NCBI RefSeq assembly: GCF_001429725.1
Contig: NZ_LMHV01000015.1
Coordinates: forward strand, 100 to 45,095
From: Rhizobium sp. Root708
GTDB lineage: Bacteria > Pseudomonadota > Alphaproteobacteria > Rhizobiales > Rhizobiaceae
Direction: 5' to 3'
DNA length: 44,996 bases
The notes under the pieces were generated by a model. The model did not search any database, had not been told where the DNA came from, and worked only from the letters and a program-made list of their open reading frames with translations. The position numbers and the translations under genes are program-made. Numbering within the stretch: the first letter of the stretch is position 1; every line of letters starts with the position of its first letter. Positions 22,081 through 31,776 of this stretch are shown here, piece after piece.

Positions 22081-22727
22081 CAGTTGATGCGGATGTGGTT
22101 CTCGACGGTGGCAACGCCTGGAACAGACCAGGCCGTCCGTTCGGCGACGCCGCGCTCGTGCCAGGCGCGCACGCCGCCTTCGAGAACGACCTTGTCGTCC
22201 TGAACCTTCACCGAAATGCCGCCGGCGTTGACTTCGGCACTCCGTTTCAGCGCGTCCTCGATCCGACGGCGGACGTCCGGCACCGTTGGGCACGGCCGTA
22301 TCGTCAGCAGATTGAGGACGCCGACCACGCCGCCGAGCTTCCTGACGGCATGCTCGGCGGCAGCTTTCTGGAACTGCCAGCGCACTTCGCCCGACAACGT
22401 CACCCAGCCGTCCTCGACCTTTACATGAACCGGTCCCTCCGGGAGCGCCGTGGTCCAAGCGATGATGTCGATCGCCCGCGACGCGATCTGGTCGTCTGCA
22501 TGCTGCTTATGACCTACGCACCGCACATCGATCTCCACAGCCACCGCCCGGACGCCCTTCACCCTCGCGGCAACGTCTTCCGCTGTCAGCTTTTCTGCAT
22601 AGGTCGACACATGACCGGAGAGGGTAGCAATGCCATCTTCCACCGAAACGCCGATATGGGCGGCGTCGATGCTGGGTTCGAACGCCAGCTCGTCGAGTAT
22701 GTCCTGTTGGATTCCTAGGTCCGTCAT
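22080..22727 (-). CDS. Triple BON-domain protein (paralogue)
   Basis: 215 residues from ATG 22727; ORF-internal alignment with the 16635-17282 protein fixes this start (MTDLGIQQDILDELAFEPSI against MNDLHLRQTILDELEFEPSI). Three BON domains carry the motifs EDGIATLSGHV, EDGWVTLSGEV and DDKVVLEGGV. No signal peptide. A FixK-type box TTGC-N6-TCAA lies upstream at 22799-22812. Two nearly equal-length triple-BON proteins in one regulon suggest a duplication, with possible hetero-oligomers (inference). Confidence 0.86.
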   Translation of the reverse strand: MTDLGIQQDILDELAFEPSIDAAHIGVSVEDGIATLSGHVSTYAEKLTAEDVAARVKGVRAVAVEIDVRCVGHKQHADDQIASRAIDIIAWTTALPEGPVHVKVEDGWVTLSGEVRWQFQKAAAEHAVRKLGGVVGVLNLLTIRPCPTVPDVRRRIEDALKRSAEVNAGGISVKVQDDKVVLEGGVRAWHERGVAERTAWSVPGVATVENHIRIN

Positions 22728-22798
22728 TTCTACCTCCTGTTGGGTTCCGAAGCCCGTTGGCCTCGGGGGGTATGATGCGCCGTCCAAAATTTCTGGCG

Positions 22799-22812
22799 TT
22801 GCGCTTGGTCAA
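22799..22812. promoter_or_regulatory. FixK-type box TTGCGCTTGGTCAA
   Basis: TTGC variant of the box, sharing the left part TTGCGCT with the sites at 12228 and 39813. Centred 78 bases from the start of the BON gene on the minus strand. Confidence 0.55.
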
Positions 22813-22875
22813 TTGAACCTGACGGCGGCCTGCATCTCCCCAAAATTGCCCGTCAGGCGAGCCGCGAATACGTCT

Positions 22876-22889
22876 TTGACCTTCGTCAA
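22876..22889. promoter_or_regulatory. FixK/Fnr-type box TTGACCTTCGTCAA
   Basis: Full match, centred 59.5 bases from the ATG of the metallo-beta-lactamase gene that starts the nuclease-ackA-xfp operon. Confidence 0.76.
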
Positions 22890-22941
22890 CGTGCGGTCGT
22901 CCGGGGTGCCTTAAAGTGCCCGACAACACATAGGAGTTGTC

Positions 22942-24909
22942 ATGGCCCATCCGATCCTTCACTTCCACGGCGCCGCGGGGTCGGTGACCGGATCGTGCTT
23001 CCTGCTGGAGACGGCCGGAGCGCGCATTCTCGTTGATTGCGGGATGTTTCAAGGATCCAAATCGGAAAAAGAACTGAACTACAAGCCGCTCCCATTCGAT
23101 CCTGTGAAGGTCGACGCAGTGCTGCTCACACATGCGCACATCGACCACTCTGGCCTGCTTCCGAAGCTCGCGAAGGCGGGATACGGTGGGCCGATCTTTG
23201 CAACGGCAGCAACGATCGACCTTTGCACGATCATGCTGCAGGATTCGGGTCACATTCAGGAGTCGGAGGTCCGGCAGCTCAATCGAAGGAATCGCAGAAG
23301 GGCGCGAGAGACGGTGGAGCCCATCTATACCGCGGACGACGCCCGCAGCATGCTGCCGCAGTTCATTGCGGTCGACTACGATGAGTGGCGGGAGACCGTT
23401 GGCGGAGTAAGGTTCCGTTACTGGAATGCAGGACACCTGATGGGTTCCGCATCGATCGAAGTCGAGGCGCCCGGTGCCGACGGGGCGACGAGAATTTTGT
23501 TCTCCGGCGACGTCGGCGCGAGCAACAAACTGTTCGAGAGTTTCCCTAAGGCGCCTTCCGGGGTCGATTACCTCATCTGCGAAAGCACATACGGAGACCG
23601 GGAACGGGAAGAATACGCTCTGAAGGATCGACGGGACCGGCTGCGCGAAGTGGTCGCGACCTCGAACAGCCCCGGCGGGGTTCTTCTCATTCCCTCCTTC
23701 GCCGTCGAGAGGACGCAGGAGGTGCTGACCGACCTGGTCGCCCTCATGGACGAAGGAGAGGTGCCACGGTGCCCTATCATGATAGACTCGCCGCTCGCGT
23801 CGAGAGCGACCGAGGCATTCAAGAAGCATGCGGCCGACCTCGGTCACGGGAAGGCGTTCCTTCGTGCGCTCAACGCGCCGAACGTGCGCTTCACCGAGAC
23901 GGCCGAGCAGTCGAGGGCGCTCGATCTCGTTCGTGGCTTTCACATTATCATCGCGGCAAGCGGAATGTGCGAGGCGGGACGAATCCGCCACCGCCTGAAG
24001 AACTGGCTCTGGCGGCCGGGGTGCACAGTGCTGTTCGTCGGGTTCCAGGCGGCGGGGACGCTTGGCCGTATCCTGCAGGAGGGCGCGACCGATATCCGCA
24101 TCCAGGGCGAGGAGATTCACGTCTGCGCCAGGATGGCCACGCTGGACGCCTACAGCGGACATGCGGATGCAAGCGAACTGGATACGTGGGTTGCCGAGCG
24201 GGAACCGATCCGGAAGGCGGTCTTCCTTGTTCATGGAGAGGAGAGCGCTCGTGAAGCGATGTCCGCGCGGCTCTCGAAGCAAATTTCCGCAAAGGTCGTC
24301 TGCCCGTCGCTGGACGACGCCTACGAGCTTTCACCGGGGGGCGGACGGCTCATCGAAGGCAGTACACACGCACGTATCAAGCCTGCAGTGCCCGGCAGGA
24401 CCGACTGGAACAACGACTATCAGCGTTTTGTTCTGGACCTGTCCGACTGTCTGAAATCCGTCGCCGACGAGAAGGGTCGCGCGGTCGTGCTGCGCAGGCT
24501 TCGACGCGCACTGGACCCGGACGATGTTTCGGCGGCCGAGGGAGGAGAGACGGCAATGTTAATCATGGATCGTGACTGCAAGCGCGGCGGAGAACGCTTC
24601 GCGATACCTACCCAGGGTGAGGTGCAAGGCAAGCTTACCGTCCTGGAGGTCGTCGCTATAACCTGCCTGAGGGAGGTTCTCGCTTCGAAGAATGCCTTTG
24701 CGGTCGCTGCGTTAAGGAAGAAGGTCCTGCGGGCCATGAAGGAGCAGTGCGCGCCGTTCGGTCTGTCGTCTGAAGACGAGACGTCCGTCCTCGAGTACGC
24801 ATGCGAGTTCTTCGAAGAGGCAAGCAAGGAGGCAGCCAGGCAGGCAGCAACGAAGGTGGCTGCGAAGTCTGCTGGGACGGCACGCACCAGGGCTTCGGGC
24901 CATGGATAG
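22942..24909 (+). CDS. Beta-CASP metallo-beta-lactamase RNase-like protein with long C-terminal extension
   Basis: 655 residues from ATG 22942, with AGGAG 5 bases upstream. The catalytic motif HAHIDH (His64, His66, Asp68, His69) is followed by GHLMGS, the FSGDVG strand, a beta-CASP insertion with SFAVERTQEVL, and the RMMBL motif AYSGHADASEL. The core ends near residue 470. About 190 extra residues follow, alpha-helical and ending in a Lys/Ala-rich tail, which is longer than typical family members. The family includes CPSF73-like and YSH1-type endo/exoribonucleases. It is first gene of the operon and overlaps ackA by 8 bases, so the role may be RNA turnover when metabolism shifts (inference). 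Confidence 0.85.
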   Translation: MAHPILHFHGAAGSVTGSCFLLETAGARILVDCGMFQGSKSEKELNYKPLPFDPVKVDAVLLTHAHIDHSGLLPKLAKAGYGGPIFATAATIDLCTIMLQDSGHIQESEVRQLNRRNRRRARETVEPIYTADDARSMLPQFIAVDYDEWRETVGGVRFRYWNAGHLMGSASIEVEAPGADGATRILFSGDVGASNKLFESFPKAPSGVDYLICESTYGDREREEYALKDRRDRLREVVATSNSPGGVLLIPSFAVERTQEVLTDLVALMDEGEVPRCPIMIDSPLASRATEAFKKHAADLGHGKAFLRALNAPNVRFTETAEQSRALDLVRGFHIIIAASGMCEAGRIRHRLKNWLWRPGCTVLFVGFQAAGTLGRILQEGATDIRIQGEEIHVCARMATLDAYSGHADASELDTWVAEREPIRKAVFLVHGEESAREAMSARLSKQISAKVVCPSLDDAYELSPGGGRLIEGSTHARIKPAVPGRTDWNNDYQRFVLDLSDCLKSVADEKGRAVVLRRLRRALDPDDVSAAEGGETAMLIMDRDCKRGGERFAIPTQGEVQGKLTVLEVVAITCLREVLASKNAFAVAALRKKVLRAMKEQCAPFGLSSEDETSVLEYACEFFEEASKEAARQAATKVAAKSAGTARTRASGHG

Positions 24910-26074
24910 GGTTGCCGTCACTTTCAATGCCGGGTCCTCCAGCCTCAAGGTCGGCGTCTTCAGGCTGAAGGACGGTCGGGCACTCCGGCTGGGAGGCGGT
25001 GTTGCCACGCTCGGAGACCACTCAAGATTCACATTCCGATTTTCTGACGGGGATGAGGCTGTCGATCTTCCGTCCGGGACAGCGATCGATGCGCGGCTGG
25101 TTTCGCAGCTCGTCGATTGCATCGCCCGCAGAGGATTCGACCCCGTGGTGGCCGGCCATCGCATCGTCCACGGCGGACAGGTCTTCGATGGCCCCGTTCT
25201 GCTTGAGCCCGAGGTCGTCCTCAGAATGGAAGATCTGACGCATCTCGCGCCGGTGCACCTCCCTCCGGCGCTTGCGATCGTCCGCGCAGTCCACAGCGCA
25301 TATCCGGAGATACCGCAGACGGCGTCGTTCGATACCGCATTCCATTTGTCGCAGAGCAGTCTTGCCGCACGGCTCGCCATTCCAAGAGAGCTGCACGACG
25401 CCGGGATCCGCAGATACGGCTTCCACGGTCTTTCCTATAAGTACGTCTCGGGCGAACTCAGGAAACACGATCCAGACCTGGCCGCTGGCCGTATCATCTG
25501 TGCGCATCTTGGAAGCGGAGCGAGCCTCTGCGGAATGGTCGATGGCGTGAGCATGGACGCCAGCATGGGCTTCTCCCCGCTGGACGGAATTCCCATGTCG
25601 ACCCGGCCGGGCTCGCTCGATCCGGGCGCTGTCGTCCACCTTTTGCGCAACAATTTTCACGACGCAGATAGTCTGGAGGATTTCCTCTATCACCGGTGCG
25701 GCCTGCTCGGCGTCTCAGGGAAAAGTGGCGACGTCCGGGTCCTGCTGGAGGACTTCCATCCGGCGTCAAGAGAAGCCCTCGACCTCTTCTGCTTCAGGAT
25801 CGCCGGCGAGATAGGAAGGCTCGCCGTCTCTCTGGGCGGAGTGGACGCCGTCGTCTTTACCGCCGGCATAGGCGAGCATCAGCCGGAAATACGCAATGGC
25901 GTGGCCCACCATCTGGGCTGGCTGGGTCTCTCGTTGAGCGAGCCCGCGAACAAGATGAACGCGACCGTGATCAGCGCAAGAGAAAGCGAAATCGTCGCCC
26001 TCGTCATTCCGACCGACGAGGAACAGGTGATCGCCGACGAAGCGATCGAAGTCATCAGCCGCCACAGGCTTTAA
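24902..26074 (+). CDS. ackA: Acetate kinase
   Basis: 390 residues. Signature 1 [12 protein letters not shown] is at the N-terminus and signature 2, [16 protein letters not shown], is mid-protein, with phosphate-loop [10 protein letters not shown] and the adenosine region [13 protein letters not shown]. It makes ATP and acetate from acetyl phosphate. It overlaps the nuclease gene upstream by 8 bases and precedes phosphoketolase by 10 bases; no phosphotransacetylase gene is present here. The pair forms the phosphoketolase-acetate kinase shunt that yields ATP without oxygen. Confidence 0.93.
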   Translation: MDRVAVTFNAGSSSLKVGVFRLKDGRALRLGGGVATLGDHSRFTFRFSDGDEAVDLPSGTAIDARLVSQLVDCIARRGFDPVVAGHRIVHGGQVFDGPVLLEPEVVLRMEDLTHLAPVHLPPALAIVRAVHSAYPEIPQTASFDTAFHLSQSSLAARLAIPRELHDAGIRRYGFHGLSYKYVSGELRKHDPDLAAGRIICAHLGSGASLCGMVDGVSMDASMGFSPLDGIPMSTRPGSLDPGAVVHLLRNNFHDADSLEDFLYHRCGLLGVSGKSGDVRVLLEDFHPASREALDLFCFRIAGEIGRLAVSLGGVDAVVFTAGIGEHQPEIRNGVAHHLGWLGLSLSEPANKMNATVISARESEIVALVIPTDEEQVIADEAIEVISRHRL

Positions 26075-26084
26075 GGATACCAAC

Positions 26085-28466
26085 ATGTCTGAACGTAGAA
26101 GCCCACCGCCCACCGAGCGCGAGCTCGAACTCATCGACCGCTACTGGCGGGCCGCCAACTATCTGTCCATCGGCCAGATCTATCTCATGGACAATCCGCT
26201 TCTGCGCGAGCCGCTTCGGCCGGAACACATCAAGCCCCGCCTTCTCGGACATTGGGGAACGACGCCCGGCCTCAACTTCATCTACGCCCATCTCAACCGC
26301 GTCATCAAGGCTCGGGACGGAGATGTACTTTATGTGTGCGGGCCTGGCCACGGCGGGCCGGGAATGGTTGCCAACACCTATCTGGAGGGGACATACAGCG
26401 AGGTATATCCCGACATCTCGGAGGATGCCGATGGCGTGCGTAAGCTGTTCAGGCAGTTTTCCTTTCCGGGAGGCATACCCAGCCACGTCGCCCCGGAGAC
26501 CCCCGGTTCAATCCACGAAGGCGGCGAACTCGGATATGCGCTGGTCCACGCGTTCGGCGCCGCGTTCGACAATCCGGACCTCGTGGTAGCCTGCGTGATC
26601 GGCGACGGCGAAGCGGAGACAGGACCTCTCGCGGCGGCTTGGCATTCGACGAAGTTTCTCAATCCTGCTCGCGACGGCGCGGTGCTGCCGATCCTGCACC
26701 TCAACGGCTACAAGATCGCCAATCCTACGATCCTGTCGAGGACCAGCGACGAGGATCTCCGCAGCCTGTTCGTTGGATTTGGCTATGAGCCGATCTTCGT
26801 CGAGGGCCACGAGCCGGCGGACATGCATCGGCAGATGGCGGCCGCCTTCGACCGGGCCTTCGACGTCATCGAATCCTTGCAGGCGTCGGCGAGGAACGGG
26901 TCGCCCGCGGCCGGCGTGCCGCGGTGGCCCATGATCGTGCTTCGCAGCCCCAAGGGGTGGACCGGGCCGAAGGAGGTCGACGGCAAGAAGGTGGAGGGTT
27001 TCTGGCGTGCCCATCAGGTGCCTGTCGCCAATTGCCGCGGCGATGCCGGCCACCGAAAGATCCTCGAGGACTGGATGCGAAGTTATGATCCCGACGACTT
27101 GTTCGAAACGGACGGGCGGCTCAAGGACGAGTTGCGAGGCCTGGCGCCGACCGGTGAGAAGCGCATGGGAGCCACGCCGTACGCAAACGGCGGAAGGATG
27201 CGCAAGGAGCTGCAGCTACCGGAGATTCGCGACCACGCGGTCGCGATCGACGTTCGTGGCGCCACGCAGGTGCAGTCGACGGAGATTTTGGGACGGTATC
27301 TGCGGGACGTCATGCGGCTCAATGCCGAGGCCAAAAACTTCCGGATCTTCGGGCCGGACGAGACCGAGTCGAACCGGCTGGGCGCGGTGTTCGAGCAGAC
27401 TGACCGCGTTTGGATGCAAGAGATCGAAGACTACGACGTCCATCTCGGCAGAGACGGACGGGTCATGGAGGTTCTCAGCGAGCATCTCTGCCAGGGCTGG
27501 CTGGAGGGATATCTCCTGACCGGCCGCCACGGCCTTTTCTCATGCTACGAGGCCTTCATCCACATCATCGACTCCATGTTCAACCAGCATGCCAAATGGC
27601 TCAAGGTTTCGCGAGCATTGGATTGGCGGGAGCCGGTATCGTCTCTCAACTACCTCCTGACGTCGCATGTCTGGAGACAGGACCATAACGGCTTCTCGCA
27701 TCAGGACCCCGGCTTTATCGATCTGGTCGCCAACAAGAAGGCCGACATCGTCCGCATCTATCTACCGCCGGACGCCAATACCCTCCTGTGGGTCGGCGAT
27801 CACTGCCTGAAGACATACGACCGCGTCAACGTGATCGTCGCCGGCAAGCAGCCGGAGTCCCAGTACCTGACGATCGACGAGGCGGTGAAGCATTGCGAGG
27901 AGGGCATTGGCGTCTGGGACTGGGCTAGTTTCGAGAACGATACGATCGCGCCGGACGTAGTGATGGCATGTGCGGGCGACGTGCCGACCATGGAGACGCT
28001 AGCGGCCGTCATGCTGCTGCACGAGGCGATACCAGATCTCAAAATCAGGACGGTGAATGTCGTCGATCTGCTCGCGCTGCAGGATCCCAAGGAGCATCCC
28101 CATGGCCTCGACGATCGGCGGTTCGATGGTATCTTTTCGAAGGACAGGCCGGTCATCTTCGCCTACCACGGCTATCCCTATCTCATCCATCGGTTGACTT
28201 ACCGGCGCACCAATCACGGCAACATTCACGTGCGCGGGTTCGTGGAGGAGGGAACGACGACGACGCCATTCGACATGACCGTATTGAACGAGCTGGACAG
28301 GTATCATCTCGCTCTCGAGGCGATTGCGCGAGTGCCCGATCTCGCCGAAAAGGTGCCACACGTGATCGCAGACCTGCATGCAAAGCTCGACGAGCACCGG
28401 GCGTTCGTGCGGGAGCGTGGAGAAGACATGCCCGAGATCCAGAATTGGCGCTGGGCACGCTCCTAA
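26085..28466 (+). CDS. xfp: Xylulose-5-phosphate / fructose-6-phosphate phosphoketolase
   Basis: 793 residues, the usual family length. The N-terminal domain has [18 protein letters not shown] and [20 protein letters not shown]. The thiamine-diphosphate motif is [15 protein letters not shown] followed by [15 protein letters not shown]. The C-terminal domain includes the conserved [13 protein letters not shown]. It cleaves xylulose-5-P or fructose-6-P with phosphate to acetyl phosphate, the substrate of the acetate kinase encoded just upstream. It is the last gene of the FixK-box operon at 22876. Confidence 0.95.
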   Translation: MSERRSPPPTERELELIDRYWRAANYLSIGQIYLMDNPLLREPLRPEHIKPRLLGHWGTTPGLNFIYAHLNRVIKARDGDVLYVCGPGHGGPGMVANTYLEGTYSEVYPDISEDADGVRKLFRQFSFPGGIPSHVAPETPGSIHEGGELGYALVHAFGAAFDNPDLVVACVIGDGEAETGPLAAAWHSTKFLNPARDGAVLPILHLNGYKIANPTILSRTSDEDLRSLFVGFGYEPIFVEGHEPADMHRQMAAAFDRAFDVIESLQASARNGSPAAGVPRWPMIVLRSPKGWTGPKEVDGKKVEGFWRAHQVPVANCRGDAGHRKILEDWMRSYDPDDLFETDGRLKDELRGLAPTGEKRMGATPYANGGRMRKELQLPEIRDHAVAIDVRGATQVQSTEILGRYLRDVMRLNAEAKNFRIFGPDETESNRLGAVFEQTDRVWMQEIEDYDVHLGRDGRVMEVLSEHLCQGWLEGYLLTGRHGLFSCYEAFIHIIDSMFNQHAKWLKVSRALDWREPVSSLNYLLTSHVWRQDHNGFSHQDPGFIDLVANKKADIVRIYLPPDANTLLWVGDHCLKTYDRVNVIVAGKQPESQYLTIDEAVKHCEEGIGVWDWASFENDTIAPDVVMACAGDVPTMETLAAVMLLHEAIPDLKIRTVNVVDLLALQDPKEHPHGLDDRRFDGIFSKDRPVIFAYHGYPYLIHRLTYRRTNHGNIHVRGFVEEGTTTTPFDMTVLNELDRYHLALEAIARVPDLAEKVPHVIADLHAKLDEHRAFVRERGEDMPEIQNWRWARS

Positions 28467-28620
28467 GGCGACTGAGCACTTTGTTTGGAAATCGCTGTTG
28501 AGAGATCCGCCAATCTTGAAAATACGGGACCTGCGGATCAAGCAAAAAGTGAAACCATAACACTCGACCATCGGAGCCGGGGCGCACGGCTTCAATAGAT
28601 AATGAGTTAGAGGACGAGCC

Positions 28621-29127
28621 ATGCCACCCGACACAGCCAATTTAGCATCCTACTCGTTGCCGCAGCGCATCCTGCACTGGTTGACGGCGGCGCTCGTCAT
28701 TTACAATCTGCTCCTTCCGGACGGGATGAGCGAGTGGCGCCGGTCCGTCAGGCGGACGGGCTCAGCCAGTCTCGAACAAGTGGCCGGCGCCAACATCCAT
28801 GCCTACGTCGGCACCGCAATACTGTTTCTGATCGGCATTCGCCTCGTCCTCCGTTTCGTCCAGGGAGCCCCTCCGGCACCTCCCCAGGAACCCGCGATCT
28901 TCGGCTTGGCTGCCAAGGCCGCTCATGCGGGCCTTTACTTCCTACTTGTGGCATTGCCGGTAACTGGGATGGCAGCGTTCTACCTTGGTTACGATGGTGC
29001 GGGCGACGTTCATGCCGAGGTGCTGAAGGTGATACTGTGGGTATTGATCGTCGCCCACGTCCTTGGCGCGTTAGTCCATCAATTCTATTGGAAGACGAAT
29101 GTCTTGAGACGCATGACTTTCGGCTGA
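28621..29127 (+). CDS. Cytochrome b561 family protein
   Basis: 168 residues with four hydrophobic helices and heme-ligand histidines placed as in CybB-type cytochromes b561: RILHW (His19), NIHAYVG (about His60), AAHAG and VAHVLGALVHQFYW. It transfers electrons between quinol and periplasmic or superoxide-type acceptors in the inner membrane. GAGG lies 7 bases before the ATG. It has a 154-base gap from xfp with no FixK box seen, so it may be read from its own promoter or through from xfp. Confidence 0.85.
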   Translation: MPPDTANLASYSLPQRILHWLTAALVIYNLLLPDGMSEWRRSVRRTGSASLEQVAGANIHAYVGTAILFLIGIRLVLRFVQGAPPAPPQEPAIFGLAAKAAHAGLYFLLVALPVTGMAAFYLGYDGAGDVHAEVLKVILWVLIVAHVLGALVHQFYWKTNVLRRMTFG

Positions 29128-29231
29128 TCCGTGCCAAGTCGTTGCCCCGCAGGTCTGGTCCGGGCGGATGTCGCACACGAGCCCGGCGATAGGTGTTTAT
29201 GTCGAGCGCCTGCACGCCGGGTTCATTGCCG

Positions 29232-29619
29232 TCAGGAATCCGATGCTGCAAGAGGGTCGTCCTCCGCTCTGATGCGGATCGTCAGGACCATGGCGTTGGC
29301 GACTGAAAATAGCAACGCGAGGCCGGACAATCCGATGCAGAGTGGAAGTGTTGCAATCTCGCCCACCACCACGACGTGTTTGGATGTCGCACAAACCGGT
29401 AAGGCCCCTCGGCGACTCAAGGACCTCTCCGGGAACCACGATGATCCTCGTGGTCCAACGACGCCCGAGCGTGAAGAGTGTCCACAGCCGGGCCACTTGG
29501 AAACTGCGAAAATCACAAGCCACTCCAGACGAATGGGCGTGTTCCATGCGAACCGCCAAAGGCCGCTCCCGGAGCCGCTCGAGCGTGACCGCAGCGAGAA
29601 GAATGATCGAGGCGATCAT
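29232..29619 (-). pseudogene. Degenerate isoprenylcysteine-methyltransferase-like gene
   Basis: ATG 29619 overlaps the stop of the polyketide synthase (ATGA), as in operons where a membrane methyltransferase follows a type III PKS. Family-like segments are found in order but in different frames. They are MIASIILLAAVTLERL, then WNTPIRLEWLVIFAV in a second frame, then RLWTLFTLGRRWTTRIIVVP back in the first. PYRFVRHPN follows in a third frame, then KHVVVVGEIATLPLCIGL to the stop at 29232. Single-base deletions in TTTT, CCC and CC runs explain the shifts, and about 35 codons seem lost near the N-terminus. Not functional as read. Confidence 0.7.
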
Positions 29620-30668
29620 GCTGCAGCCTTCAACGAGAGGCAGCTAAGCGTGAAGCCCGGCCCCATCGCCGTCAGGACAGTTCGCCTGGGTAGTCCGTGG
29701 GCGAGAAGCTTCTCGAGTACGAACAGCGCGGTTGGCGACGACATGTTCCCATAGTCCGAGAGAACCTCACGCTCCCGGTCGAGGGCTCCCTGACCCAGTT
29801 TCAGTGCCGCCTCCAAGGCGGTGATGACCTTGGATCCACCGGGGTGGCACGCAAACCGGTCAACGTCGGCAGCAGTGAGATCTGATCGGGCAAGTATGGA
29901 TGTCACGCCCTTCAAGACGTGAGTTTCTGCAAACGGTGGTATGGCACGGTCGAAGATCACGCCTAGACCCTCCGTATCGACGCTCCACCCCATGATGTCC
30001 AGCGTGTCGGGCCACGTATGCTGGCCTGCAAATTCGACCTCGGCCAGACCGGCCTCGCTGGCGCGGACCACGCAGGCGGCGGCCCCGTCGCCGAAGAGGG
30101 CGGTCGCCACGATATTCGCCTTCGTAAGCTTGTCCATGCGAAATGCCAGTGTGCAGGTCTCGACCCCGACCACCAGCACGACCGAGCCTGGCCGGGATGC
30201 CGCCAGCCGTGACGCGATCGACAGACCGGAGACTCCGCCGGCACAGCCGAGGCCGAACACGGGCACCCGTTCGACGTCGTCCCGGAAACCCAGCTCTCTG
30301 CTTACCCTTGCTTCCAGACTAGGTGTCGCAATACCAGTCGAGGAGACGGTTACGATCGTGTCGACGTCGCCTGCGGCTAGGCCAGCCGACGCAAGCGCTT
30401 TACTGGCGGCGGACACGAACATCGCACCCGCGCCCTCGATATGAGCGAGGTTTCTTTCGGGCCATCCCGACGTCTCGAGATACCACTCGATCGGCCGGAC
30501 GCCGTAGCGTCGTTGAATCCCCGAGGTTTCGAACACCCTTGCCAGCTTTTCGAAATCGCCAAACCGCGATGAGAACGCGGTGTGCGACGCTCGCGCCGCG
30601 TCACGCTGGTCGATGACATGTGGCGGAACTGCGGTACCGACGGATACCAGCTTGACGGAATGCTGCAT
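29616..30668 (-). CDS. Type III polyketide synthase (chalcone/alkylresorcylic acid synthase family)
   Basis: 350 residues from ATG 30668, with AAGGAG 4 bases upstream; the open frame further upstream is antisense to the CBS gene. The catalytic triad is intact: Cys142 (FGLGCAGGV), His275 (ACHPGGSK) and Asn308 (DYGNMSSPT). Such enzymes extend fatty acyl-CoA with malonyl-CoA to resorcinols or pyrones that can replace or modify membrane lipids, for example in resting cells. The partner methyltransferase downstream is degenerate. No clear FixK box is seen within 150 bases of its start. Confidence 0.9.
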   Translation of the reverse strand: MQHSVKLVSVGTAVPPHVIDQRDAARASHTAFSSRFGDFEKLARVFETSGIQRRYGVRPIEWYLETSGWPERNLAHIEGAGAMFVSAASKALASAGLAAGDVDTIVTVSSTGIATPSLEARVSRELGFRDDVERVPVFGLGCAGGVSGLSIASRLAASRPGSVVLVVGVETCTLAFRMDKLTKANIVATALFGDGAAACVVRASEAGLAEVEFAGQHTWPDTLDIMGWSVDTEGLGVIFDRAIPPFAETHVLKGVTSILARSDLTAADVDRFACHPGGSKVITALEAALKLGQGALDREREVLSDYGNMSSPTALFVLEKLLAHGLPRRTVLTAMGPGFTLSCLSLKAAA

Positions 30669-30843
30669 AAGACTCCTTGCGACGGCGCGGAATGACTTTG
30701 GTGTGCCGCGCGAGGACGAGACCGAACCATAACGTCTTGATCCTGCAAGAGGTTGCAGTGCCGGCGGGCCTGATGCCGCACTTCGTCGGAGGGCGCCGGA
30801 GAAGCCGACGGGCGAAGACGGCCTCCGCGGCTTCGTGTCCGGC

Positions 30844-30857
30844 TTGATCCACGTCAA
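30844..30857. promoter_or_regulatory. FixK/Fnr-type box TTGATCCACGTCAA
   Basis: Full match, centred 61.5 bases from the ATG of the CBS-BON gene, so it probably serves the operon 30912-32778. The divergent polyketide synthase starts 182 bases away on the other strand. Confidence 0.76.
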
Positions 30858-30911
30858 TGCGCTCGACGTGTGTTGGCTCCGTAATCGTCCGGTCAACAAG
30901 GAGACTGCGCG

Positions 30912-31577
30912 ATGCTTGCTAAAGACATCATGACGACCCCCGTTACGACGATCGACGAGGGACATAACGTCAGGGAAGCCGTCGAGATCGTCAACGCCAG
31001 CAAGATTGGCGCGGTGCCCGTCGTCGATGGCGAAGGTCGGCTCACGGGCATCGTCACCGAGGGAGACCTGCTGCGCCGGGTGGCGTCGTCTTGGGCGAGA
31101 CGGGCGGTCCCGCATACGCGCGATCGCGAGGATGCACTGGCGGACTATGTGAAGGCCCGAAGCTGGCGCGTCAAGGACGTGATGTCGACGCCGGTCGTCA
31201 GCGCCACCCCGACCGCCACAGCCAGCCAGCTCGCCGAACTGCTGCAGGCCCACGACATCAAGCACCTGCCCGTCGTCGAGAACGGCAGGCTCGCCGGAAT
31301 GATCAGCCGTCGCGACTTGATGCGAGCGCTTCTCGATGTTCCTCGACAGTGCACCGCTTCCGGCGACGAGGCCCTCGGGACCGCCGTTCGTAGCCGCCTG
31401 GAAGCCGAGCTTGAGATAACCGCGCCCATAGTCAAAGCGACCGTCTCCGACGGGATCGTCACCCTAAGGGGGGAGGTCGAGACCGAGCTGGAACGCTCAG
31501 CGGCCAGGGTGGCGGCGGAAAGCGTCCGCGGCGTCGGCGGCGTGGTGAACGAGATCACCCTGGCTTCCGCATGGTGA
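30912..31577 (+). CDS. CBS-domain pair plus BON-domain protein
   Basis: 221 residues from ATG 30912, with AAGGAG 8 bases upstream. Two CBS domains lie at about 1-60 and 85-145 (MTTPVTTIDEG, VPVVDGEGRLTGIVTEGDLL; MSTPVVSATP, LPVVENGRLAGMISRRDLM), then a BON domain at about 150-218 (SDGIVTLRGEVETELER). CBS pairs bind adenosyl nucleotides and act as energy sensors; the BON part may link it to membranes. CBS-only proteins such as Hrp1 are markers of the DosR regulon. It heads an operon with a 50-residue membrane protein and an ABC membrane domain. Confidence 0.9.
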   Translation: MLAKDIMTTPVTTIDEGHNVREAVEIVNASKIGAVPVVDGEGRLTGIVTEGDLLRRVASSWARRAVPHTRDREDALADYVKARSWRVKDVMSTPVVSATPTATASQLAELLQAHDIKHLPVVENGRLAGMISRRDLMRALLDVPRQCTASGDEALGTAVRSRLEAELEITAPIVKATVSDGIVTLRGEVETELERSAARVAAESVRGVGGVVNEITLASAW

Positions 31578-31616
31578 GCCCCCTCAAACGATGAAATCGT
31601 CCCTGGAGTTTCCGTC

Positions 31617-31769
31617 ATGTTTGTCAGGGTCATCGCATACGCTGTCATGTCGAGGCTTCTCCTCGTCATCCTGATCCTCATGGTCGGGACGGTCGTGGGC
31701 GTCCTGCTGGTGAAACCATCCGACGACTCTCGAAGCGGGCGCGTCGAGCGCTCTCTCTCTGACCCGTGA
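31617..31769 (+). CDS. Small single-helix membrane protein, 50 residues
   Basis: ATG 31617 has GGAG 8 bases upstream and the frame closes at TGA 31767. The protein is MFVRVIAYAVMSRLL, then a hydrophobic helix (LLVILILMVGTVVGVLLV), then a charged tail with DDSRSGRVERSLSDP. The predicted N-in, single-span topology and its place between the CBS-BON gene and the ABC membrane domain suggest a small partner subunit. No family recognised. Confidence 0.6.
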   Translation: MFVRVIAYAVMSRLLLVILILMVGTVVGVLLVKPSDDSRSGRVERSLSDP

Positions 31770-31776
31770 GTGCGCG

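Noticed and set aside
22507..24282. Long minus-strand open frame (591 codons)
   Set aside because: It lies antisense to the metallo-beta-lactamase gene, which has a complete motif set and ribosome site; the antisense product is arginine-rich with no family pattern, as expected of a shadow frame in high-GC DNA.
30669..31265. N-terminal extension of the polyketide synthase frame
   Set aside because: It would run through the CBS-BON gene on the other strand; the family-length start at 30668 has a strong ribosome site.
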